Both the position numbers and the translations under genes were made by a program. A stretch of 64,000 nt of DNA from Candidatus Thiodiazotropha sp. CDECU1 (GTDB taxonomy: Bacteria > Pseudomonadota > Gammaproteobacteria > Chromatiales > Chromatiaceae), in assembly GCF_963455295.1 (NCBI RefSeq), contig NZ_OY734020.1, positions 1,612,001-1,676,000 of the forward strand. Direction: 5' to 3'. The first letter of the stretch is position 1; every line of letters begins with the position of its first letter. Below the pieces are notes generated by a model, which saw nothing but the letters and a program-made list of their open reading frames with translations, was not told where the DNA came from and made no database searches. This document shows, piece by piece, positions 55,403 through 63,021 of the stretch.

Positions 55403-57853
55403 TCAGTTTATTTGCCTCCCTTCTTTTTTACGATGAGTATTGAGTAAGGTTACATTGGTTTTTTTAATTAATGCCTTGAGTTCGTCAGCACTCATCGGTT
55501 TGTGGAAGTAGTAACCCTGAATCAATTTACAGCCATGGGTTCTCAACCACTCTACCTGAGCTTGATTTTCAACGCCCTCACCTATGGTGATGATCTCCAG
55601 GTCACGGGCCAGTGATATAATCGAGTTCGAGACTGCAATCGTTTTGCGGTCGTGAGGTATTCTGTTGATAAACGATTTATCGATCTTTATTACATCGATA
55701 GGCAGTTCAGTAAGATAGCTGAGTGATGAAAATCCGGTGCCGAAATCGTCAACCGCCAAGCCAAAACCCAACCTTTTCAATTGATTTAAGAGAGGAAGAT
55801 TCTTACCCTCTTCGTTGACCAGTACGTGTTCAGTAAACTCAAGCTGAATATGATGTGAAGAGACGTCATACTCGATGAGGGTTTTTTGCAGTCGTTCGGT
55901 AAAATTAGTATCGAGTAGTTCATTGCCAGAGACATTGATGGAAACGGTGATATCAAAATCCCATGCTTTGATCTGTTGGCAGACTCTGTCAAAAACCCAC
56001 TCACCAACATCACGGATCAAACCAGCCTGTTCAGCGATGGGGATGAATTTGCCTGGTGGTATCATGCCACGATCAGGGTGTTTCCAGCGTAGCAGAGCCT
56101 CACAGTGGTGGATCTCACGATTTTCGCTATCAACGAATGGTTGATAGACCATATAGAGTCCGGACGTAGCAATCGCCTTTCTGAGTGAGCTTTCGATGTC
56201 AAGATAGTCACGTATGTCATGGTGCATCTCCTCCGAAAAGAAACGAAATGCATTTTTGCCACTCTTTTTCGCTGCATACATGGCTGTGTCGGCATTCTTG
56301 ATCAACTCTTTTGTATTTAAGCCGTCATTAGGGTAGACCACTACGCCAATGCTTGCACTGACACGTAATTCACGGTCATTGCAATAGAATGGAACCTGAA
56401 AGCGTCTCAGGATGGCAGCGGTAACCTGGCTGATGGATTCCTTGCTTTTGACCCCCTTTATAATGGCTGTAAATTCATCGCCGCCGAGTCGGCAGACAAT
56501 ATCATCGCTACGCAGGGACTCCTGGATACGCCAGCCTGATTCACTCAGGACAATATCACCAACCTCATGGCCGAGGGAGTCGTTAATGATCTTGAAGTTG
56601 TCCAGGTCGAGAAAAATGACAGCCAAGCCGCTGTTGAATGCTTCCGATTCATCGACGGCCTCGGTGAGGCGGTCCATGAAATAGCGACGATTGGGCAATT
56701 TTGTCAATTTATCGATATAGGCAAGAACCTCCAATTCGTGTTCCAGCTGCTTGCGTCGGGTAATGTCGGAGAGTATGACAAAATAACCACCGCTATCCAT
56801 TTCATCAATATCAAAGCGCTCAATGCGCATGGTCATGTGGGTCAGGTCGTGATTGATCGTGCTGATGGTGATATCTGTCGACCAGTCGTGTTGGTTGATA
56901 TTTGAGAATTCATTTGTGATTTCGTGCTGTTTGCTTCTACCTACCTTCAAATGATTGAGAAATGTGTAAAGAGACATGCCAGTGAAGTAGTCGTCACTTT
57001 GATTAATAATATTTTTCAAGGCAGCGTTTACGAAAATGAGCTTATCGTTATTATCGAATATGGCGATGGCATCATTGGTATCTTCAACCAGGCGTGCAAG
57101 ACGACGCAGATCCCGGGTGTTACTGTCGAGACTTTCAGCCATGCCATTTAGAGTATTCGCTAGCACGCTGATTTCACCAATCGCATCGGTGGGCGCGCGT
57201 GCGGTCAATTCGCCATTTGCCAATCTATCGGCTGTATCCCGCAGTTTGCTCAGTTGCTGCCCAAGTCTCAATGAGCTGGTGTGCAGAAGAAAAAGGGATA
57301 TGAACACCAAAATAAAGCTGAATACCATTACATTTATGTAATAGCTTGATTTTAAGGCTTCATATTCAGTGGCAGATAAACCGAGGGTGAAGATACCCCA
57401 GTTGAGGCCGCTGATATTGATTGGCGTGGTAAAAATAAATTCGTTGGCAGCATCATCGTTACTGACAGTCTTTACATGTTCGATCGTATATGGGGAAGTA
57501 GATTCTAATAGAGAGCGATCAAAAGGCTGTTCCAAACTATGAACTGTCCACTCATCACCGGTGAGCTTGATCTTAATGCCGTCCGACGAGGTAAATGTCA
57601 CAAATGATATTTCAGGTGACTGCTTTAAGACCTTTCTGACATAGGATATAACAAAGCTGAAGTCCTCTGTATATAATGCTTCACTGCAAGCAGCTATGGT
57701 TGAATGGGCGAAGGTATCCCCTTGAATAGCGATCATTCGTACCAGTTTGCTGTTATAGAGAGGCAGCAGGATGATGGAAAAAATGATATTGACACCCAGC
57801 AGAATCAAGGCGATCCGTTTAAAGAGATGTCTGAAGATCGTGGTCTGTTTCAT
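55403..57853 (-). CDS. Membrane HAMP-PAS-GGDEF-EAL protein in PhnD-like operon
   Basis: 816 residues. TM segments at about 14-34 and 172-192 flank a periplasmic domain of about 135 residues. HAMP (193-245), PAS (about 250-368), GGDEF at 457-461 (CRLGGDEF), EAL at 585-587 (HHCEALLRW) with YQPFVD, DDFGTGFSS and EGVEN motifs. All motifs look intact. Its ATG overlaps the stop of PhnD-like gene 3 by four bases, so they are translationally coupled. I infer that the periplasmic domain receives the ligand state from the PhnD-like proteins and adjusts c-di-GMP. Confidence 0.9.
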   Translation of the reverse strand: MKQTTIFRHLFKRIALILLGVNIIFSIILLPLYNSKLVRMIAIQGDTFAHSTIAACSEALYTEDFSFVISYVRKVLKQSPEISFVTFTSSDGIKIKLTGDEWTVHSLEQPFDRSLLESTSPYTIEHVKTVSNDDAANEFIFTTPINISGLNWGIFTLGLSATEYEALKSSYYINVMVFSFILVFISLFLLHTSSLRLGQQLSKLRDTADRLANGELTARAPTDAIGEISVLANTLNGMAESLDSNTRDLRRLARLVEDTNDAIAIFDNNDKLIFVNAALKNIINQSDDYFTGMSLYTFLNHLKVGRSKQHEITNEFSNINQHDWSTDITISTINHDLTHMTMRIERFDIDEMDSGGYFVILSDITRRKQLEHELEVLAYIDKLTKLPNRRYFMDRLTEAVDESEAFNSGLAVIFLDLDNFKIINDSLGHEVGDIVLSESGWRIQESLRSDDIVCRLGGDEFTAIIKGVKSKESISQVTAAILRRFQVPFYCNDRELRVSASIGVVVYPNDGLNTKELIKNADTAMYAAKKSGKNAFRFFSEEMHHDIRDYLDIESSLRKAIATSGLYMVYQPFVDSENREIHHCEALLRWKHPDRGMIPPGKFIPIAEQAGLIRDVGEWVFDRVCQQIKAWDFDITVSINVSGNELLDTNFTERLQKTLIEYDVSSHHIQLEFTEHVLVNEEGKNLPLLNQLKRLGFGLAVDDFGTGFSSLSYLTELPIDVIKIDKSFINRIPHDRKTIAVSNSIISLARDLEIITIGEGVENQAQVEWLRTHGCKLIQGYYFHKPMSADELKALIKKTNVTLLNTHRKKEGRQIN

Positions 57854-58752
57854 TGAGATATAACTTTGTTCTTCAGTTTTGCGTACTCTTTATTGAGTCT
57901 ACCCAGAGTGCGAAAATCATCATTGGTAATCTTTTTTACCCCCTCAAAACGAAAGTTCTTTTTCAGATATCGCAAACGGGGAAAGTCATTGAGTGTCTCC
58001 GCGAAAGGTAGATACTTCTCAACTAGATGGGGTGAAAATCCTTTCCGCATGCCAATTACCATGTGGATCAATGGTGGAGAGCTAAGGATCGTTAGTAGAG
58101 ACTGTGGAATTTGACGATTCAGTTCACTTGCGACTTCAAAGGAAAAGTCTGTCACCAGGGCGGCATCGACCTGGCCGAAGAAGAGGTTGATTATGGCAGC
58201 GTTGGTTTCGGCCGTATAACGTACTTCTGAAAAAAACTCGGCCGCCACGGGCATGCCTGCGCGCATCAATTCAACATCGAGATACCGCTGGCCAACCATA
58301 TGCCCGGTAGGTACGATAAGTTTTTTGTTACGTAGTGCTTCTAAACTATTGATACCGCTGTCACGTCTTACAAGAAGAATATATTTTGACTTGATGGATG
58401 GTCCATGTTGTATTGCATAGATGTGCTCTCTGCTTAGATATTCGATATTGTTAAGAAAAAATACCGGACTCATGAATGAGGCATCAAGCTTGCCAGAAGT
58501 AAGCTGGTTTTCCAGTATCTGGTCCGTTTCGTAGATCTTGATCTTGAGCTGATTATTCTCATCCTTGTACATCTCGTTGAACAGTAGACTTATGAGAATC
58601 TCCAGGTCAGCGATCCGCATGTCATAGGTGGATTCCGCACTGCCACCGACACGAATAACGGTCCGATCATCGGCAGCAGCCGAGACCGATACCAAAAAAA
58701 ACATTCCTATGATTCCGATCAATCCGTGGAGATGCCTAAGCTTTCTGTTCAC
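57850..58752 (-). CDS. PhnD-like periplasmic binding protein 3
   Basis: 300 residues with signal peptide MNRKLRHLHGLIGIIGMFFL and cleavage near SAAADD. Contains NAAIINLFFGQVDAALVTDF and SELNRQIPQSLLTILSS, paralogous to the two later genes. Starts 20 bp after the TolC-like gene and is coupled by a four-base overlap to the GGDEF-EAL gene. The adjacency to a signalling protein without an ABC transporter suggests a sensory role. Confidence 0.82.
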   Translation of the reverse strand: MNRKLRHLHGLIGIIGMFFLVSVSAAADDRTVIRVGGSAESTYDMRIADLEILISLLFNEMYKDENNQLKIKIYETDQILENQLTSGKLDASFMSPVFFLNNIEYLSREHIYAIQHGPSIKSKYILLVRRDSGINSLEALRNKKLIVPTGHMVGQRYLDVELMRAGMPVAAEFFSEVRYTAETNAAIINLFFGQVDAALVTDFSFEVASELNRQIPQSLLTILSSPPLIHMVIGMRKGFSPHLVEKYLPFAETLNDFPRLRYLKKNFRFEGVKKITNDDFRTLGRLNKEYAKLKNKVISQ

Positions 58753-58772
58753 TGAATTGAAATCATTGCGCT

Positions 58773-60200
58773 TTACTCAATCGCCTCGCTTCCCAAGAGG
58801 TAGGCGATTTCGGCCAGGTGAAGTGCCTGATCATGGGCGGCACGGGCAAGGTTGGCGCGTACCATGGCATCCATTAGATTTGCCTCGATGACCTTTTCGG
58901 TTTTCACCGCACCGGTCTGGTAGGCACGATTGCTAAGATCGAGGTTTTGCTCCGAGGTGTCGACCGCTTGCTGTGTGATGGTGATCTGTTTCCGTGCGGC
59001 CCCGGCCTGTAGGAAGAGGTGTTTGATCTGTGTCGCAGTGCTTTCGCTGAGGAGCAGCTTCTGCTGCTCCTTTTGTGCCTGTTCCGCCTTGGCCGCCGCG
59101 ACGCGATTTCTGATCAGGCCGCCATCAAACAGCTTCAGCTCCATGCCGATTGCCAAATGCCAGGCATGTTTGTTTTCATCCACACTCAGGCCGCCATCCA
59201 GGTCATTTTCGAAGCCATTCACCGAGGCCATCAGGCCGATGGTTGGATAGTGATCACTTTTGGCAGTATCGACTTTTGCCTCATAGGCCTCCACGGCCAG
59301 TGACAACTGTTCAATCTGGGGATTGAATTTCAGTGCCTGTTCGATGAGTCGGTCAAGTTGCAGATCTTTCCCGGTATTCGGATACTCTTTTGTGCCGAGC
59401 TGGATCTGCACCTGCCACTCCAGCCCCATGGTAAAGGCTAGTGCGGCCAACGCGGCCTGATTTTTGGCTGCCAGCTCTTCATAGGTCGATTCCGCCAGGG
59501 CATGGGCCAGTTTGCTTTGCAGTAGATCGAGCTTGTTAACCGAATCGGAACCACCATCGTAGAAGGCCTGGGTGATATCTCTCAATACTTCGAAGGAGAT
59601 GGTGATATCCTGAGCCAGGGAGGCAAGCTGCTGAGTATAGAGTGCGGTATAGTAGTAACGTTTTACATCCTGCACGATCTGCAGATTGGTTCTATGTACC
59701 TCCTTGGTGGCGATATCGACCCCGAGCCTCGCCTGTTCAATCAGACTCGAACGTTTGCCCCCGGTATAGAGCGGGTAAGTCATTTCCAGGGAGTAGTGAG
59801 AAGTGTCCCTGCCCAACATATCGATATCCAGTGCGGGTACTTGCACCGGTGGCAGCATACCTGGGGCCACATCGAAACGTTGTGCCGGGTACTCGAAAAT
59901 TGCCGTCTCATCCCGACGTAGGAAATTGGCATTCAGGCTGAGTGTTGGCCAGTAGGTTGAGCGGGCCTGTTGGTACTGGGCCTCCGCAATCGCGACTGAT
60001 TTTTGCGAAATGGTCTTTAGTCGATTGTTTTCCAGCGCCGTGGCGATTGCCTCGTCCAGGGTGTAGGACTTGGCGCTATTAGCCGATACTGGCTTGATTA
60101 AGGGGAGTAACAGGAATAAAAGTAGTAAGGCAAATGCTGGAATAAACCCAATGAGAAAAGGGACAGGCTGAGCAGCCTCCCTTGTAAGTCGTTTTGTCAT
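58773..60200 (-). CDS. TolC-family outer-membrane efflux protein
   Basis: 475 residues from the ATG at 60200, preceded by GAGG; the longer frame adds 19 residues with no signal. Signal peptide and hydrophobic run reach about 40. The two repeated TolC halves show YTLDEAIATALENN, LEMTYPLYTGGKRSSLIEQA and MELKLFDGGLIRNRVAAAKA, and long coiled coils (about 180-260 and 390-460). Normally pairs with an inner-membrane pump and a membrane fusion protein; neither is next to it. First gene of the operon with the PhnD-like and GGDEF-EAL genes, so it may deliver a secreted product under c-di-GMP control, but this is speculative. Confidence 0.85.
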   Translation of the reverse strand: MTKRLTREAAQPVPFLIGFIPAFALLLLFLLLPLIKPVSANSAKSYTLDEAIATALENNRLKTISQKSVAIAEAQYQQARSTYWPTLSLNANFLRRDETAIFEYPAQRFDVAPGMLPPVQVPALDIDMLGRDTSHYSLEMTYPLYTGGKRSSLIEQARLGVDIATKEVHRTNLQIVQDVKRYYYTALYTQQLASLAQDITISFEVLRDITQAFYDGGSDSVNKLDLLQSKLAHALAESTYEELAAKNQAALAALAFTMGLEWQVQIQLGTKEYPNTGKDLQLDRLIEQALKFNPQIEQLSLAVEAYEAKVDTAKSDHYPTIGLMASVNGFENDLDGGLSVDENKHAWHLAIGMELKLFDGGLIRNRVAAAKAEQAQKEQQKLLLSESTATQIKHLFLQAGAARKQITITQQAVDTSEQNLDLSNRAYQTGAVKTEKVIEANLMDAMVRANLARAAHDQALHLAEIAYLLGSEAIE

Positions 60201-60376
60201 TTTATTATCCTCTGCAATGACTGTGTCCAGCCATGAACACGCAATGCAGGCTGCCAACAGAGTCCCTCTTAGTTTCCAACCGAGAGGTGTAGTGTTCCAT
60301 TTACTACATTAATAATAGTCTAGATTTATTCTAAAATTGTAGCAAATAAGCTAATTCTCATGTTCCACGTGGATGA

Positions 60377-60880
60377 TCAAACGCCACCACTATGAATCGT
60401 CTCGTAGTAGATTTTTTCCAATTGATTCTTATGCAGGGTCTCTTCGTTGGCGAGGAAGAGAAACAGATCCTTGATCGGTCCCGGTTGGGTGCTTTTTGCC
60501 AACGCGTGGTACTGTTCCATGGCTGCGTGTTCGCGACCCAGGGCATATTGAAGAACCGCCTGATCGTCGGGTTTATCTCCCAGTTCAGGCAGGTGGATGC
60601 AATCCGAAAAGCGCTTGTCACTGGCCGGGGTCTCCACCATGGCCTGGATATGCTGTCCGATATCGGGTCGTGACCTGAGCTCGTTGAACAGATCGAAATG
60701 GCGCTGCTCCTCGTCAGCAAGTTCCTCCACCAGATAGCGGATCTGTTTGCTGACCTTGGGGATCAGGGCGGTGTAGAAGTCCCGCGCAGTGCGCTCGAAC
60801 TCGATCGCCACCTCGAGGATCTCGCTGAGGCTCTTTTTTGATTGCAGCCTGTCTTGGCCGCTACTTTGTCCTTCGTTCAT
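60377..60880 (-). CDS. Ferritin-like diiron protein (rubrerythrin-type, no rubredoxin domain)
   Basis: 167 residues from the ATG at 60880 (GGGG upstream; a longer frame runs into a repeat). Four-helix bundle with the diiron ligands EFERTARDFY, ADEEQRHFDLF, GREHAAMEQYH and NEETLHKNQLEKIY. No CxxC rubredoxin domain. Such proteins reduce peroxide or handle iron. It lies downstream of the ferredoxin/GltD-like gene, separated by a palindromic repeat. Confidence 0.82.
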   Translation of the reverse strand: MNEGQSSGQDRLQSKKSLSEILEVAIEFERTARDFYTALIPKVSKQIRYLVEELADEEQRHFDLFNELRSRPDIGQHIQAMVETPASDKRFSDCIHLPELGDKPDDQAVLQYALGREHAAMEQYHALAKSTQPGPIKDLFLFLANEETLHKNQLEKIYYETIHSGGV

Positions 60881-60901
60881 ATCCAACCCCGGTATGTTGT
60901 A

Positions 60902-61023
60902 AGTTTTGAGTTTTGAGTTTTTAGTTATAGTGTGCGCTTCGCGCACGCTCTATAGATGAAGAAAATAAGTGTGAGCGAAGCGAACTCATCCAACTCAAAA
61001 CTCAAAACTAAAAACTCAAAACT
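60902..61023. repeat. Palindromic repeat element of the AACTCAAAACT family (copy 2)
   Basis: Left end 60902-60926 (AGTTTTGAGTTTTGAGTTTT and on) inverted to right end 60992-61023 (AACTCAAAACTCAAAACTAA and on). The middle has GTGCGCTTCGCGCACG and GTGAGCGAAGCGAAC stems, as in copy 1. Lies between the GltD-like stop and ferritin-like start. Confidence 0.75.
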
Positions 61024-61034
61024 AATATCTAAAA

Positions 61035-62891
61035 CTACTTTCCCCCTAGCCATGTTTCGATGCTCTCCGCCACACGATGACCATCCGCGACGGCATGCAC
61101 CACATCCGGTCCGTTGACACAGTCACCCGCGGCCCAGAGCCACTCCACCGAGGTGCGGCCGTTTTCATCGATCTTGATACGCCCCCGGTTCCACTCCAGT
61201 TCTTCACTGAGGTTCTCTCCGAGTATCGAGACATCGGACATCTGGCCGATGGCCTCGATCACCATATCGCCCTCATGTATCCGCTCATCGCTTTCATCAT
61301 AGGCGGGAGCGAAGCGACCCTGGTCATCGAAGATGGAGCGAACCTTCCAGGTCTTCAGACCTTTCAGACGGCCTCGTTCGACTATGCAGGCCTGGGGGCC
61401 CCGTGCGTCGAAAATCTCAATACCCTCCTCATGACACTCCTTGACCTCCACCGGATCGGCAAGGAAGTGGGCCTTGTCTTCAAGGGCGGTCACCGTTACG
61501 GCCACCTGGCCATGCTTGCGTTTCTGCATCCGGGCCAGGCTGCGGGCGATATCCATGGCCACATTGCCGCCACCGATAACAACGGCCTTTTTGGGTAGTT
61601 TGAATTTTTCATCATTGGTGATCATGCGTAGCAGATCCACCGCTTTTGTGACCTGCTTGTGATCCGCCCCTGGTATCCGGGTAGAGCGTCCCAGGTGGAG
61701 ACCGATCGCCAGCACCACGGCATCGTAATCGCTCTGCAACTGCTGCATGCTGATATCCACGCCGACCCGGGTATTGGTCTGGATCTTCACCCCCAACGAG
61801 GTGATGACATCGACATCCCGGTCGAGCATATCGTAGGGCAGGCGATAGGAGGGAATGCCGTATCTGGGCATACCGCCGGCCGCTTCCCTGGCCTCGAATA
61901 CGGTCACCTGATGGCCTTTTCGAACCAGATCGTAGGCGGCAGTGAGACCGGCGGGGCCGGCACCGATGATGGCAATCCGTCTGCCGCTCAGATAGTCGAC
62001 CTTCTCCTCGGCGGCGATCTGTTTGATCCGCTCATGATCCACCGCATCCATGGCATAGCGCTTCAACCAGCGAATCGCTACCGGCTCGCCACGCCGGCCG
62101 ATGGAACAGGCATCCTCGCAGCGATGGGTACAGACACGACCGCAGACATGGGAGAAGGGGTTGCTTCTATAGATCCAGCGCACGGCCTCTTCAGGCTTCC
62201 CCTGCCAGATCGCACGGATATACTCCGGTGCATCCATATGGGTCGGGCAGGCATCATTACACATGCCGCACTGTACACAGCGCGAGGCCTCGATCACCGC
62301 CTGTTGTTCACTGTAGCCATGCACGATCTCATTGAAATTATCGATCCTGGCTGCCGGTTCCATCTCCTGCATCTGCTGCCGATCCAGGTCCAGCATGTCG
62401 GAGTCGACACTCTTCTGCCACCCCAGGCCGTAGAATTTACCATGAATGCCGGTCTCGTCCGGCAGAATGAAATAGCTGTCGATCTCCTCCTGGGTACAGG
62501 TATGGACATACTCCCGGGAGAGGGATATGGACCCGGTGGGGCAGATATCGACACACAGGGCACACCAGCAACAGCGTCCATAGTCGATGGCAGGACGCAG
62601 GTTGCGTATGCCGTTGATCGGATCTTCGGGCAGGTGAGGGACCTTCACCATGGTAATCGCCGCATTGTCGCAGACCTTCTGACAGGAGCTGCAGCCGATA
62701 CACTTTTCGTGATCATTGAGGTGAAAACCGCGATAGTTGGCTGCCGCCGGTCTCGGCTCCAGAGGCACGGTGACGGGCTTGCGGGCGAAGAACTGGAGTG
62801 CCTTTAACGGCGCCAGGATGGAACCATGATCTCCATGTGCGATTGGAGAATTTTGAATATTGAATTTTGACTTTTGAATTGGCTTTGTCAT
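61035..62891 (-). CDS. Ferredoxin-domain flavoprotein, GltD-like (electron-input subunit)
   Basis: 618 residues. The N-terminus (5-20) is encoded by an AT-rich repeat. Two 4Fe-4S ligand sets are visible: C64-x2-C67-x2-C70-x3-C74 and C107-x2-C110-x2-C113-x3-C117, resembling the NuoI ferredoxin. Then a GltD-type N-terminal Fe-S domain (C205, C208, C211, C215 in CVQCGMCNDACP) and two dinucleotide-binding sites (IAIIGAGPAGLTAAYDL near 307; AVVIGGGNVAMDIARSL near 445). It should pass electrons between NAD(P)H, FAD and ferredoxin-type centres. The NuoD-like gene lies upstream in the same direction, so it may feed a complex I-like enzyme. Confidence 0.85.
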   Translation of the reverse strand: MTKPIQKSKFNIQNSPIAHGDHGSILAPLKALQFFARKPVTVPLEPRPAAANYRGFHLNDHEKCIGCSSCQKVCDNAAITMVKVPHLPEDPINGIRNLRPAIDYGRCCWCALCVDICPTGSISLSREYVHTCTQEEIDSYFILPDETGIHGKFYGLGWQKSVDSDMLDLDRQQMQEMEPAARIDNFNEIVHGYSEQQAVIEASRCVQCGMCNDACPTHMDAPEYIRAIWQGKPEEAVRWIYRSNPFSHVCGRVCTHRCEDACSIGRRGEPVAIRWLKRYAMDAVDHERIKQIAAEEKVDYLSGRRIAIIGAGPAGLTAAYDLVRKGHQVTVFEAREAAGGMPRYGIPSYRLPYDMLDRDVDVITSLGVKIQTNTRVGVDISMQQLQSDYDAVVLAIGLHLGRSTRIPGADHKQVTKAVDLLRMITNDEKFKLPKKAVVIGGGNVAMDIARSLARMQKRKHGQVAVTVTALEDKAHFLADPVEVKECHEEGIEIFDARGPQACIVERGRLKGLKTWKVRSIFDDQGRFAPAYDESDERIHEGDMVIEAIGQMSDVSILGENLSEELEWNRGRIKIDENGRTSVEWLWAAGDCVNGPDVVHAVADGHRVAESIETWLGGK

Positions 62892-62946
62892 CGTCTAAGT
62901 ATCTTGACTCGTTGTGACAACGGATGCTATCCGTTGGATAGGCTCC

Positions 62947-63003
62947 GGTGCGGCAAGCCGCACCCTACCGACGATTGTGATGTAGGGTGCGGCTTGCCGC
63001 ACC
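62947..63003. repeat. Short copy of the GTGCGGCAAGCCGCAC palindrome family (copy C)
   Basis: GGTGCGGCAAGCCGCACCCTAC (62947) and its exact complement (62982-63003) flank 13 bp. Same stems as at 22194 and 25417, with a different loop. Confidence 0.8.
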
Positions 63004-63021
63004 GTTCAGGAACTGAGCTGT

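Noticed and set aside
61659-62807. A 382-residue plus-strand frame opposite the GltD-like gene
   Set aside because: The opposite strand has complete Fe-S and dinucleotide-binding motifs; the plus-strand product resembles no family.
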